From: Paraburkholderia fungorum
GTDB lineage: Bacteria > Pseudomonadota > Gammaproteobacteria > Burkholderiales > Burkholderiaceae
Direction of reading: 5' to 3'
Length of the DNA: 64,000 bases
Assembly: GCF_900099835.1 (NCBI RefSeq)
Contig: NZ_FNKP01000002.1
Coordinates: 1,674,001-1,738,000 of the forward strand
Below are positions 54,360 through 63,230 of this stretch, in pieces. Each line of letters begins with the position of its first letter. Within the stretch, counting starts at the first letter, position 1. The notes beneath the pieces were generated by a model, which was not told the origin of the DNA, searched no databases, and saw nothing but the letters and a program-made list of their open reading frames with translations. The position numbers and the translations under genes were made by a program.

Positions 54360-55394
54360 ATGGGAATCAGAAATCGACTGCAAGGCAAGCTGGGCTTCGG
54401 CACGGCGCCGCTGGGAAATATGTACCGCAATATCCCCGAAACCGAGGCGATGGCCACCGTGGACGCCGCGTGGGATCACGGCGTGCGCTTTTTCGACACC
54501 GCCCCGTTCTACGGCGCGGGTCTGGCCGAAATCCGGCTCGGCGCGGCGCTGCAAAAACACCGTCGCGACGACTATGTGCTGAGTTCGAAAGTCGGCCGTC
54601 TGATCCTCGACGAAATCGAGGAACCGGCCAGCCGTGATCTCGGCGAGAAAGGCGGCCTGTTCGAGCACGGCCGCCCGAACAAAATAATCAACGACTATTC
54701 CGCCGACGCCACGCTGCGCTCGATCGAAGACAGCCTCAAGCGCCTGAATACCGACCGCCTCGACATCGTCTGGGTCCACGATATCGCGCAGGATTTTTAT
54801 GGCGATGAATGGCTCGCGCAATTCGACATCGCGCGCAAGGGTGCGTTTCGCGTGCTGACGCGTCTTCGCGACGAAGGCGTGATCAACGCGTGGGGACTCG
54901 GCGTGAATCGCGTGGAGCCGTGCGAACTGACGCTCGACCTGAGCGAAGCGCAACCCGACGCGTTTCTTCTGGCCGGACGCTACACGCTGCTCGATCATGA
55001 GCGCGCGCTGCAGCGTCTAATGCCTGCGGCTGCGCGCCACGACGTGGATATCGTGGTCGGCGGTCCGTACAGCTCGGGCGTGCTCGCTGGCGGTACGCAC
55101 TTCGAATATCAGAAGGCTTCGCCGGAGATTCTGGCGAAGGTCGCGCGCATCAACGCAATCGCGCAGCGCTACAACGTGAGCGTGAAGGCCGCCGCTTTGC
55201 AGTTCTCGCTGGCTAATCCGGCCGTCGCTGCGGTTATTCCGGGCGCTAGCCGTCCCGAACGGATCACGGAAGATTTCGCCGCGCTGTCGGCAATCATTCC
55301 GGCAGGCTTCTGGCATGAATTGCGCGAAGAAAAACTCATCGCGGCCGATGCGCCTGTGCCTTCATCTTCGCTTTCAAACGCAGCGGGAGCATGA
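54360..55394 (+). CDS. Aldo/keto reductase (sugar or pyridoxal dehydrogenase-like)
   Basis: A 344-residue NAD(P)-dependent oxidoreductase with a TIM-barrel fold. The catalytic tetrad is visible: Asp and Tyr in FFDTAPFYGAG, Lys in LSSKVGR, His in DIVWVHDIAQDFYG. The C-terminal cofactor-binding sequence is AVIPGASRPERITEDF. The sequence resembles L-fucose/D-threo-aldose 1-dehydrogenases and pyridoxal 4-dehydrogenase, which oxidise rather than reduce; I cannot choose between them. The ATG at 54360 follows GCAGGGAAAC. It is divergent from a LysR gene with an operator-like dyad between, and is followed one base after its stop by an SRPBCC gene. Confidence 0.9.
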   Translation: MGIRNRLQGKLGFGTAPLGNMYRNIPETEAMATVDAAWDHGVRFFDTAPFYGAGLAEIRLGAALQKHRRDDYVLSSKVGRLILDEIEEPASRDLGEKGGLFEHGRPNKIINDYSADATLRSIEDSLKRLNTDRLDIVWVHDIAQDFYGDEWLAQFDIARKGAFRVLTRLRDEGVINAWGLGVNRVEPCELTLDLSEAQPDAFLLAGRYTLLDHERALQRLMPAAARHDVDIVVGGPYSSGVLAGGTHFEYQKASPEILAKVARINAIAQRYNVSVKAAALQFSLANPAVAAVIPGASRPERITEDFAALSAIIPAGFWHELREEKLIAADAPVPSSSLSNAAGA

Positions 55395-55395
55395 A

Positions 55396-55827
55396 ATGCC
55401 GACTACCTCTGCTTCTATCGAAGTTCCCGTTTCCGCGAGCCGCGTATGGCAGTTGATTGGCGGATTCAACTCGCTGCCGGACTGGCTGCCGTTCGTCCCG
55501 CATAGCGAGTTGAGCGAAGGCGGTCGAGTGAGGAATCTGAAGACGGTCGACGGCGAGACGATTGTCGAGCGCCTGGAGGCTTTCGACGAAAAAGGCCGCT
55601 CGTACAGCTACTCTTTCGTTCAAGCGCCGTTTCCCGCGAAGGACTATCTCGCCACGCTTAGCGTGCAGGACGTTGCGGGCAAGGAGGCATCTGTCGTGCA
55701 GTGGTCGGGGAGTTTTACGCCTGTCGGCGTCAGCGACAACGAAGTGACGGAACTCTTTCACGGTATCTACGTGGAAGGTCTTGCCGCGTTGAAGCAGTCG
55801 CTCGCGACTCGATCATCGATCGACTAA
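55396..55827 (+). CDS. SRPBCC (START/Bet v1-like) family protein
   Basis: A 143-residue single-domain protein with a hydrophobic ligand pocket fold. The N-terminal ASIEVPVSASRVWQLIGGFNSLPDWLPFV and C-terminal GIYVEGLAALKQSLA helix are typical of the polyketide cyclase/MxaD-like branch. The start at 55396 lies one base after the reductase stop, so the two genes form one transcript. It may bind or hydrate a product of the reductase, but the ligand is unknown. An intrinsic terminator (55863-55891) follows. Confidence 0.88.
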   Translation: MPTTSASIEVPVSASRVWQLIGGFNSLPDWLPFVPHSELSEGGRVRNLKTVDGETIVERLEAFDEKGRSYSYSFVQAPFPAKDYLATLSVQDVAGKEASVVQWSGSFTPVGVSDNEVTELFHGIYVEGLAALKQSLATRSSID

Positions 55828-55862
55828 AAACTGCTTTTTGTAGCGGGCTGGCGCAGATATAA

Positions 55863-55891
55863 AAAGACCGTCCATGATCTGGACGGTCTTT
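55863..55891. terminator. Strong bidirectional intrinsic terminator
   Basis: AAAGACCGTCC (55863-55873) and GGACGGTCTTT (55881-55891) form an eleven-base stem around ATGATCT. It has A-rich and T-rich flanks on both strands. It lies between the convergent SRPBCC (plus) and debranching-enzyme (minus) genes and can stop both. Confidence 0.85.
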
Positions 55892-55911
55892 CAACCCGCT
55901 TCACTTCAGGC

Positions 55912-58194
55912 TCAAAGCAGCGCCACTACCCGCACATCGCCCTGTTCCGCCGACGCCACCACCTTCTCGCCAATCCGGCGGAACGTGATCGACACCGACG
56001 AATCGCCGACCCGCAAATCGCCGATTTCAAGCCAGTCGATACCTTCGGGCAGCATCGGCTGTTCGATCACGACTTCGCGCCGTTCGGCATCGATCGTGAT
56101 GCCGAGACACGCTTCCAGCATCATGAACGGCGACCCCGCCGCCCACGCTTGCGGCAGACACGCGACCGGATATGCAGTAGGCGGCTCGCCCCGTCGACGC
56201 GGAAAGCCGCAGAAGAGTTCGGGCAAACGCATGTCGAAATTCACGGCTGCCTGGAACAGCGCCTGCAACAGCCGCACCGCCGACGCCTTGCCGCCGTAAT
56301 GCGACAAACCGCGCGCGCACAGCGCATTGTCGTGCGGCCAGACCGAGCCGTTGTGATACGCCATCGGGTTGAAACGCGCCTGGCTCGCCGCCAGCGTACG
56401 CACACCCCATCCGGTATGAAACAGCGTGGAATCGAGCGCGCGCACCACCGACTCGCCGCGCTCCCGCGAAGGCAGCCCGAAAGCCAGCAGATGCCCCGCA
56501 TTCGATGCCATCACGCGACACAGTTCGCCATGACCGTCGAGCGCGATGCCGTAAAAGCCGGACTCTTCCATCCAGTACTTTTCTTCGACGCATTGACGGA
56601 TTTTCTTCGCGCGTTCGCTGTATTGCGCCGACTGTTCGCGCAGGCCGCGCAACTTCGCGAAGCGCGCCATCGTGTCGAACGCGGCGCTCGCGTAGGCCTG
56701 CACTTCGACCAGCGCGATCGGGCCGTCGGGGAAGCGTCCGTCAGCGTGAAAGACCGAATCGTGACTGTCTTTCCAGCCCTGATTCGCGAGACCGCCATCC
56801 GACTCGCGCTGATAGTCGAGCAGGCCGTAGCGGTTCTTGTCGCACACGCCCGCGACCCACTGCGTCGCGCGTTCGAGGGCCGGCCACAATTCGTCGATCA
56901 GCGCGAGATCGCCCGTGCGGTCTGCGTATGCGCCGGCCAGCACGACGAACAGCGGCGTGGTGTCGACGCCGCCGTAGTACAGCGCGAACGGCACTTCGCC
57001 GGCGGCAGCCATTTCGCCCTTGCGCATCTCGTGCATGATCTTGCCAGGCGCCGCGTCGCGGAACGGCGAGTTCTCGCGCGCCTGATGTTCGGCCAGAAAA
57101 CGCAGCACGCCTGCGGCAAGCTCCGGTTGCATCCACAGTGTCTGCAACGATGTGATGACCGCATCGCGGCCGAACGGCGTCGAGAACCACGGAATGCCCG
57201 CATACGGATACGGACCGGTGGCGAGGTCGGTGGTCAGCAGGCCGAGGTCGGCGAGCGACCGGTCGATCCACGCGTTGAACAGCGGGTTGCTGGAGCGCAC
57301 GCGCGCTGTGGCGCGGCGGCGTTCGCGCATCACCAGGTGCGCGTCGACCAGCGCGGCGCGCACGGCGGCACGGCCCACGCGCGGACGCTCCGCATCGATT
57401 TGCGACAGATGTCCTTCGCTCAACGCATGCATCGGTTGCGAGACATCGGCACCGGGCCGGTCGGCGTTATTCGCGACCACCTGCACCGACACCGACAGAT
57501 AAATCGACACACACGCCTGCGCCGGCAGTTTCACCGTGTAGTCGGCGCGGTCGGCGAACAGCTTGTCGGGTTCCGGCGAGAACGCGATCTGCACGTTGCG
57601 GGTGACATCGTCGAGGCCGAGATAGCTGAGCAGCACCTCGCGATTTTCGATACGCGCCGGCTCTATGCGCCCCTGTTTGTCGCGTTTCAGACCGCGCACT
57701 TCGAACATGTCGCGGAAGTCGCTGGAAAACGAAATGGACAGCGGCACCACGGCGTCGCTCGTGCCGTAGTTCGTGAGTTCGATAGCCTCGTTGAGCACCG
57801 TGCCCGACAGCACGCGCACGCGCTCGACGTGGATCACGCCTTCCGGCGTGCTGTCGCCGCCGAGCGGCGGCAACGGACGGTTGGTCAGATGGGCGGTGAA
57901 TGACGTGTTGTCGCTGCTGACGCTGCCCGACAGCAGCGACGGCGCGCGTCCGCCGAAGGTCAGACGCAATTGCGACAGAACGCGGGTGTCGTTGACGAAC
58001 AGGCCGTCGTCATGACCGGTGATATCGCCGAGCGGGTCGTTGACGATGAAGGTATCGCCCGACTTCAGCACATGCTGGGCCGCACTCGCGACATTGAGAT
58101 TTTCCGTCGGGATGAATACGCCGTCCGGTTCGGGCTCGCGGTGATCGATACCGCCCGCAAGGGACACGCCACCGAGGGCTTCTGGCTGCTGCAT
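55912..58194 (-). CDS. Amylo-alpha-1,6-glucosidase/glycogen-debranching-type enzyme
   Basis: A 760-residue protein. The N-terminal domain (about 30-230: FIVNDPLGDITGHDDGLFVNDTRVLSQLRLTFGGRAP) is of the GDE_N_bis type. A long (alpha/alpha)6 glycosidase domain follows, with PWFSTPFGRDAVITSLQTLW and GLANQGWKDSHDSVFHADG, and YHNGSVWPHDNALCARGLSHYG near residue 610. These bacterial proteins are annotated as amylo-alpha-1,6-glucosidases, though few have been tested. The ATG at 58194 sits behind AGGAG at good spacing, and a GTG three codons upstream would overlap that ribosome site. It is not next to other glycogen genes; citrate synthase follows upstream on the same strand with a 343-base gap. Confidence 0.9.
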   Translation of the reverse strand: MQQPEALGGVSLAGGIDHREPEPDGVFIPTENLNVASAAQHVLKSGDTFIVNDPLGDITGHDDGLFVNDTRVLSQLRLTFGGRAPSLLSGSVSSDNTSFTAHLTNRPLPPLGGDSTPEGVIHVERVRVLSGTVLNEAIELTNYGTSDAVVPLSISFSSDFRDMFEVRGLKRDKQGRIEPARIENREVLLSYLGLDDVTRNVQIAFSPEPDKLFADRADYTVKLPAQACVSIYLSVSVQVVANNADRPGADVSQPMHALSEGHLSQIDAERPRVGRAAVRAALVDAHLVMRERRRATARVRSSNPLFNAWIDRSLADLGLLTTDLATGPYPYAGIPWFSTPFGRDAVITSLQTLWMQPELAAGVLRFLAEHQARENSPFRDAAPGKIMHEMRKGEMAAAGEVPFALYYGGVDTTPLFVVLAGAYADRTGDLALIDELWPALERATQWVAGVCDKNRYGLLDYQRESDGGLANQGWKDSHDSVFHADGRFPDGPIALVEVQAYASAAFDTMARFAKLRGLREQSAQYSERAKKIRQCVEEKYWMEESGFYGIALDGHGELCRVMASNAGHLLAFGLPSRERGESVVRALDSTLFHTGWGVRTLAASQARFNPMAYHNGSVWPHDNALCARGLSHYGGKASAVRLLQALFQAAVNFDMRLPELFCGFPRRRGEPPTAYPVACLPQAWAAGSPFMMLEACLGITIDAERREVVIEQPMLPEGIDWLEIGDLRVGDSSVSITFRRIGEKVVASAEQGDVRVVALL

Positions 58195-58537
58195 CAGGGT
58201 CACTCCTATGAATTCGCTTGTACGTTCGCGCTTGTGCGTCCGGCCTCACATTCGGTTACCGCTGGGTGTGCCGCCTGGCGTTGTCTGCTGCTGCCTGCTG
58301 CTGCCTTGTCATGCCGCGCCGCACCCGGTCGCTTCCGATTGTAGAGGGTCTGTTCGCGTCAGACGAACTTATCACAGGGGAGTTTCAGTTTTTTTAGTGG
58401 CACAGGACGTGCAGGGATTTGAGCGCGTAAACGCAGCGCGGCGCTCCTTTGTGGGGAGCGCCGCGTGGGTGCCGGGCCAATGACAGCCCGAGCGTTTGAA
58501 GCGTTAAAAACGCGCTAGAAGCGTATTGAAAGCCGGT
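58195..58537. other. Gap between citrate synthase and the debranching-type enzyme gene
   Basis: A 343-base spacer with no gene. It contains a perfect eleven-base stem at 58437-58465 near the end of citrate synthase. An AT-rich run (TTTTTTTAG near 58390) lies nearer the debranching gene and may carry its promoter. Confidence 0.5.
58437..58465 (-). terminator. GC-rich stem-loop downstream of citrate synthase
   Basis: CGCGGCGCTCC (58437-58447) pairs with GGAGCGCCGCG (58455-58465), 72 bases after the gltA stop on the minus strand. No U-tract follows directly, so it may be an mRNA-stabilising stem rather than a classic terminator. Confidence 0.5.
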
Positions 58538-59836
58538 TTATCGTTGTGCGATCGGCTTCGCTTCACGTTGCGTTTCGCCGACGAACAATTGGCGCGGACG
58601 GCCAATTTTCTGTTCGGGATCGGCGATCATTTCGTTCCATTGCGCAATCCAGCCCACCGTACGCGCCATCGCGAAGATGCAGGTGAACATCGCGGTCGGA
58701 ATGCCCAGTGCGCGCTGCACGATGCCCGAGTAAAAGTCGACGTTCGGGTACAGCTTGCGCGACACGAAGTATTCGTCTTCCAGAGCGATCTTTTCCAGCG
58801 CCATGGCGAGCTTGAACAGCGGGTCGTCATGCAGACCCAGTTCTTCCAGTACTTCGTGGCAGGTTTCACGCATCAGCTTCGCGCGCGGATCGTAGTTCTT
58901 GTACACACGGTGACCGAAGCCCATCAGCTTCACGCCGGAGTTCTTGTCCTTCACCTTCGCGATGAACTCGGGGATGTTGTCGACCGAGCCGATTTCTTCG
59001 AGCATGTTCAGCGCGGCTTCGTTCGCGCCGCCGTGCGCCGGGCCCCACAGACATGCAATACCCGCTGCGATACACGCGAACGGATTCGCCCCCGACGAAC
59101 CCGCAAGACGCACGGTCGAGGTCGACGCATTCTGTTCATGGTCTGCGTGCAGGATCAGGATACGGTCGAGCGCGCGCACCAGCACGTCGTTGACCTGGTA
59201 CTCTTCGGCCGGATTCGCGAACATCATGCGCATGAAATTCGCGCTGTACGACAGGTCGTTCTTCGGATAAACGAACGGCTGACCCACCGTGTACTTGTAC
59301 GCCATCGCGACCAGCGTCGGCAGCTTCGCGATCATGCGCACGGCCGAGATTTCGCGGTGCTCTGCGTTATTGATGTCGAGCGAGTCGTGATAGAACGCCG
59401 ACAATGCGCCGACTGCAGCGACCAGAATCGCCATCGGATGCGCGTCGCGACGGAAGCCGCGGAAGAAGAAGTGCATCTGGTCGTGCACCATCGTGTGATT
59501 CGTCACAGTCTTGACGAACTCTTCCTTCTCTTTAGCATTCGGCAGTTCGCCCTTCAGCAGCAAATAGCAGCTTTCGAGGAAGTCGGCGTTCTGCGCGAGG
59601 TTCTCGATCGGGTAGCCGCGATACAGCAGCTCGCCCTTGTCGCCGTCGATATACGTGATGGCGGAGTTACAGGCCGCCGTCGACATGAAGCCCGGGTCGT
59701 ACGTGAACTTGCCGGTCTGGCCGTACAGCTTGCGGATGTCGATTACATCCGGTCCAAGCGAGCCTTGATAGATCGGCAGTTCGATTGTCTGGTCGCTGTC
59801 GGAAAAGCTCAGCGTTGCGTGTGTCTTCGAATTCAT
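58538..59836 (-). CDS. gltA: Citrate synthase (type II, hexameric)
   Basis: A 432-residue enzyme that condenses oxaloacetate and acetyl-CoA to citrate, the entry step of the TCA cycle. The catalytic residues are visible: His in [15 protein letters not shown], His in [17 protein letters not shown], and Asp in [16 protein letters not shown]. The N-terminal extension ([44 protein letters not shown]) marks the Gram-negative NADH-regulated class. The ATG follows AAAAGGAACGCATAG. Succinate dehydrogenase genes, often linked to it in Burkholderiaceae, would lie upstream but are replaced here by a divergent small gene. Confidence 0.97.
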   Translation of the reverse strand: MNSKTHATLSFSDSDQTIELPIYQGSLGPDVIDIRKLYGQTGKFTYDPGFMSTAACNSAITYIDGDKGELLYRGYPIENLAQNADFLESCYLLLKGELPNAKEKEEFVKTVTNHTMVHDQMHFFFRGFRRDAHPMAILVAAVGALSAFYHDSLDINNAEHREISAVRMIAKLPTLVAMAYKYTVGQPFVYPKNDLSYSANFMRMMFANPAEEYQVNDVLVRALDRILILHADHEQNASTSTVRLAGSSGANPFACIAAGIACLWGPAHGGANEAALNMLEEIGSVDNIPEFIAKVKDKNSGVKLMGFGHRVYKNYDPRAKLMRETCHEVLEELGLHDDPLFKLAMALEKIALEDEYFVSRKLYPNVDFYSGIVQRALGIPTAMFTCIFAMARTVGWIAQWNEMIADPEQKIGRPRQLFVGETQREAKPIAQR

Positions 59837-60264
59837 CTATGCGTTCCTTTTACTTTCACATCGCACTCGTGCCGGCATGCGCGGCCTGCGTATCGTATGA
59901 ACTTGCGATACAGGGATTGGCGCAATGCATGCTCAGGCTCCGGTTGGCATTCTAAGGTCCAGAGCGCCTTTGATTGCGACGAAACGTCGCAACAATCCAT
60001 CTCGGCTGGCGCAACATTCGTTGTCCAGCAAGGCTCCAGATACATCGGCTGCAAAAGAAAGCAGCAGCTTGAGCTGGATTGCCAGCTAAATGAAAGTTAG
60101 AGCATTGCCAGCAACAATGTTTTGCGGTAGTCAAGCTGCGTTTACCCGTGTGCATCTGCGATACTGGTTGCGTGTTTTGCTTCCCCTAGTAACTCACACG
60201 CTGTCTTTGGCCCGCCGTCCTACGGCGGGCTTTTTTAATCAGCTAAAAGAACAGGATGGACCAG
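59837..60264. other. Divergent region between gltA and a small gene, with hairpins and a terminator
   Basis: A 428-base spacer with no protein gene seen. An eight-base stem TTGCGACG/CGTCGCAA with an AAA loop (59974-59992) lies about 140 bases upstream of gltA. A six-base stem GCGTGT (60170-60175)/ACACGC (60196-60201) precedes a strong plus-strand terminator (60210-60236). The terminator is 29 bases before the small gene, so the region may encode a small RNA or an attenuated leader. Confidence 0.55.
60210..60236 (+). terminator. Strong intrinsic terminator upstream of a small gene
   Basis: GCCCGCCG (60210-60217) pairs with CGGCGGGC (60223-60230), followed by six Ts (60231-60236). It is a textbook plus-strand Rho-independent terminator, but there is no annotated plus-strand gene before it. 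It ends 28 bases ahead of the ATG at 60265. Confidence 0.85.
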
Positions 60265-60666
60265 ATGAATGCCTCTCTCGAAACGCTGTTTCCGGATCAT
60301 GTCCACACGGAAGACAACATTGTCACCGCGCTGAATCACCAGGACATCGTGGTTGCTTTGTCGGCAGCGCTCAAGAAGCAGGACGTTGCGGTACTGCACA
60401 TGCTCTACCCGCGCACCGACGCACGCACGCATCGCAGTCTCGATACGCTCGTGAATGTCATGCGCGGCCACGGTCTGCATGAAGTCGCGGATCTGATCGC
60501 TGAAGAAGCGCACTATCTGCTGTTCAGGGACCCGGTGAAGGCGTGGAAAGCGTTCCACGAAATTCGCAACGACTCGCTCGCGATCGGCGTGCATCTGTAC
60601 TATCACGGCCTCGTTGGCGAAGCAGCGGAAGTCGCGCTCGATAAGGACGCGCATCGCAAGGCCTGA
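60265..60666 (+). CDS. Small conserved hypothetical protein
   Basis: A 133-residue, mostly helical, acidic protein that I do not recognise. It has no signal peptide, membrane helix or cysteine cluster. Notable features are paired His/Asp positions (FPDHVHTEDN, HMLYPRTDARTHRSL, GHGLHEVADLIAEEAHYLLF, GVHLYYHGLVG) that might bind metal. I use the ATG at 60265, eight bases after AGGA; an ATG at 60256 lies directly on that ribosome site. It is divergent from gltA and sits just behind an intrinsic terminator, which suggests conditional expression. Confidence 0.7.
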   Translation: MNASLETLFPDHVHTEDNIVTALNHQDIVVALSAALKKQDVAVLHMLYPRTDARTHRSLDTLVNVMRGHGLHEVADLIAEEAHYLLFRDPVKAWKAFHEIRNDSLAIGVHLYYHGLVGEAAEVALDKDAHRKA

Positions 60667-60705
60667 GGTTTGGCGCTGACAGGCTAGCGCCAGCAATCGA
60701 AAAGA

Positions 60706-60731
60706 TCGGGCACTCGGGGTAGAGTGCCCGA
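60706..60731. terminator. Stem-loop between convergent genes
   Basis: TCGGGCACTC (60706-60715) pairs with GAGTGCCCGA (60722-60731). On the minus strand it is followed by TCTTTTC. It lies between the small gene (plus) and the hydrolase (minus). A second stem, TGGCGCT/AGCGCCA (60671-60692), is adjacent. Probable terminators for the convergent pair. Confidence 0.6.
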
Positions 60732-60896
60732 GTTGAATAGCGCGAACAGATCGAGTCGTTTGACTGTTTGAATGAGCGACTCAAGCGGATCGACACGCGT
60801 GCATTAAAAGCAGGCGCGCAGTGCATTTGCAGCGCGCGCTTTCACTGCATGAACTGCACGACCGAGCTGCAGTTCATCGCGTCGATATTCAATCGC

Positions 60897-61760
60897 TTAT
60901 TGCGCGTTCGCCGCTTTAATAAAGCCGTCGAGAAACCGGTTGAATGCACCCGGATGCGCGAGGTTCATCCCGTGCGACGCGCCGCGCACCGTCTCGCGAC
61001 GTGCATCGGGTAGCCACGTTTGCAGGGTAGCCGCCGTCCTGCGGAACATATCGGGACTCTTCTCTCCGTCGATCAGCAGAACCGGGCAACGCACCTCGGC
61101 TGCCTGCTCCTGCGCGTAACCCGGCAACGGGTCCTGCAATTGCAGTGCGAGCGTGTGCGCATTATCGGTAGCCATTCTGCGGAAGGCGGGCGTGCTCATC
61201 GCCCATGAACCGGGCCGGCTGACCGAATCGACGAACAGGTTCAGGCCGCCTTCCACATCGCCCGTTTCGATCAGTTGCGCCGCTTTCGCACGCAACGCGT
61301 TCACCTTCTCCGGAAAACGCGAGGCCGGCTGACCCGCTATCCGCAACTGGCCGCCCGGATCGGCGAGCGTCAACGTGCGCAGCCGCTCGGGATGACGCCG
61401 CGCCAGCTGGAACACGACCGAGCCGCCGCGCGAATGCCCGACCACATGCGCTGCTCCAGCACCGAGACGGTCGATAAATTCCGCGACTTCGTTGGTGTGC
61501 GCGCTCCAGCTGAACGGATGGCCGGGTGCGGTCGCGGTCTGCGGCCAGTAATGCGACAGACTCACCGCGACACAGCGATACTGCTTCGACAGCCCGTCGA
61601 GTTGCGGTTGCCAGTAGCGGTAATCGCACAGCGATCCATGCACGAACAGCAGCAGTTCGCCCTCGCCTGCTTCGATATACGGCATGCGCAAACCGTTCTG
61701 CAATTCGATGAAAGACGGCGAAGACGATGAAATGGACGAAGCGGAAACAGGTTGATTCAC
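60897..61760 (-). CDS. Alpha/beta-fold hydrolase
   Basis: A 287-residue hydrolase. The oxyanion region is LLLFVHGSLCDYRYW, the nucleophile elbow is GHSRGG (Ser near residue 110), and the acid (VLLIDGEKSPDMFR) and His (VRGASHGMNLAHPGAFN) complete the triad. The sequence is of the general esterase/epoxide hydrolase/peroxidase-like branch, and the substrate is unknown. There is no signal peptide; a Ser-rich N-terminus (SASSISSSSPS) precedes the fold. It is a single gene between the small conserved gene (convergent) and the MreB paralogue (same strand, 229 bases upstream). Confidence 0.9.
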   Translation of the reverse strand: MNQPVSASSISSSSPSFIELQNGLRMPYIEAGEGELLLFVHGSLCDYRYWQPQLDGLSKQYRCVAVSLSHYWPQTATAPGHPFSWSAHTNEVAEFIDRLGAGAAHVVGHSRGGSVVFQLARRHPERLRTLTLADPGGQLRIAGQPASRFPEKVNALRAKAAQLIETGDVEGGLNLFVDSVSRPGSWAMSTPAFRRMATDNAHTLALQLQDPLPGYAQEQAAEVRCPVLLIDGEKSPDMFRRTAATLQTWLPDARRETVRGASHGMNLAHPGAFNRFLDGFIKAANAQ

Positions 61761-61989
61761 GGGCGGTTCACATGCAGCGCATCAGCTTCGGCAAGCGTTG
61801 CGCGAGCAAGAATCGAAGGTGGTTAAAAGAGACGGACGTTCCGTCGACTGTTCTCTCCCGCGCGCGTTGAATTGCAGCGCGGCGGCTATTGTCACACAGT
61901 CAATTGCAGCATGTCAGAAGCGAGATCGTGCGCACGCCTCCCCTCTCCTCGCCTCGCGCAAGCTGACAAAAAGCCTTCATCGAAGCATC

Positions 61990-63042
61990 TTATTCAAACG
62001 CCGCGTCATCCAGCAAACCTCGGGCAGCGGCCGCGCTTGCGCCTCGCACCGCGCAGGTCAGCGGTTCGTCGGCGACACGCACGTCGAGTCCAAGCTCCTG
62101 GGTCAAACGGGTTCCGAGGTGGTTAAGCAACGCGCCGCCGCCCGTCAGCACGATGCCGTGGTCCGCGATGTCCGTCACCAGCTCGGCGGGCGCCATTTCG
62201 AGTCCGCGCTTGACTGCGCCGATCACCTGACGCAACGGCCCGTCGATGGCCTCGGCGATATCCTGATTGCTCAGTTGCACCGTGCGCGGCAGGCCGTCGT
62301 CGACGCTGCGTCCGGTCGCGTTCATGTATTCGCGCGGCACGTCGCGCAGCGCCGAACCGATGCTCTTCTTCACGTGTTCGGCGGTCTGCTCGCCCAGCAG
62401 CACGCCATACAGATTGCGCACATAGGTGACGATGGCCGCGTCGAACGTGTCGCCGCCCACGCGGATCGAGCCGCTATACGCGGTGCCGCCCAGCGCGATC
62501 ACGCCGACTTCAGTCGTTCCGCCGCCGATGTCGACCACCATCGAGCCGGTCGCGTCCGACACCGGCAAACCCGCGCCGACCGCCGACGCCAGCGATTCGC
62601 CGATCAGGCTCACCTTCCATGCGCCCGCGGCAACAGCGGCTTCCCGGATCGCGCGCAATTCGACCTGAGTCGCACCGGCCGGCACGCACAGCGTGAACGC
62701 GGCGCGGCGGCTAAAGAACGGCCGTGGCCGCGCCATGTGGACGAACTGACGGATCATGTGCTCGGCGGCGGAGTAATTGGCGATCACGCCATGGCGCAGC
62801 GGCCGCACGGCTTCGACGTTGCGCGGCGCGCGGCCGAGCAACCGGCGAGCCTCGGTGCCGACCGCGGCAACGCGCCGGGGTCCCGCAGCGGAGTCGTTCT
62901 GGAAACAGACAACGGAGGGTTGATTGAGCAGCATACCGCCGTCGTCGGTATAGATAAGGGTGTTGGCCGTGCCGAGATCCATCGCCACGGAATGACGGAA
63001 AAGCCGCTCGAAAAGCGGGTAATACGGCGTTGGTCTGGCCAT
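61990..63042 (-). CDS. MreB-like actin homologue (rod-shape protein paralogue)
   Basis: A 350-residue protein of the MreB/actin family. Phosphate loop 1 (VAMDLGTANTLIYTDDGGMLLNQPSVV), phosphate loop 2 (SMVVDIGGGTTEVGVIALGG) and the adenosine motif (HGIVLTGGGALLNHLGTRL) are all intact, so it should bind ATP and polymerise under the inner membrane. There is an N-terminal amphipathic stretch (YPLFERLFRHS). It is not followed by mreC, mreD or other cell-shape genes: the neighbours are two alpha/beta hydrolases. In the main dcw-type locus MreB is linked to mreCD, so this is probably a second copy with a divergent sequence. Role inferred only. Confidence 0.9.
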   Translation of the reverse strand: MARPTPYYPLFERLFRHSVAMDLGTANTLIYTDDGGMLLNQPSVVCFQNDSAAGPRRVAAVGTEARRLLGRAPRNVEAVRPLRHGVIANYSAAEHMIRQFVHMARPRPFFSRRAAFTLCVPAGATQVELRAIREAAVAAGAWKVSLIGESLASAVGAGLPVSDATGSMVVDIGGGTTEVGVIALGGTAYSGSIRVGGDTFDAAIVTYVRNLYGVLLGEQTAEHVKKSIGSALRDVPREYMNATGRSVDDGLPRTVQLSNQDIAEAIDGPLRQVIGAVKRGLEMAPAELVTDIADHGIVLTGGGALLNHLGTRLTQELGLDVRVADEPLTCAVRGASAAAARGLLDDAAFE

Positions 63043-63230
63043 ATGAAGGCTCTGATGTGTCGTTATCCGCCCGTTCAGGCAGTATGAAATGCACCCCCGG
63101 TCACGCGGATCGCACGGTACGCCTGCCCAGGCGTGGTGCGCTCCGCGAAGCGGCGGGTGATTTTCATGCTAATGAGCAGTTAACGACAAGCAGATCGAAA
63201 TCTTTAGAGCCGCTTTTATTCAGGGCCGTG

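Noticed and set aside
56149..57903. Plus-strand open frame opposite the debranching-type enzyme
   Set aside because: Arg/His-rich shadow of a well-supported gene.
58526..60100. Plus-strand open frame opposite citrate synthase
   Set aside because: Shadow of gltA; composition and lack of motifs argue against coding.
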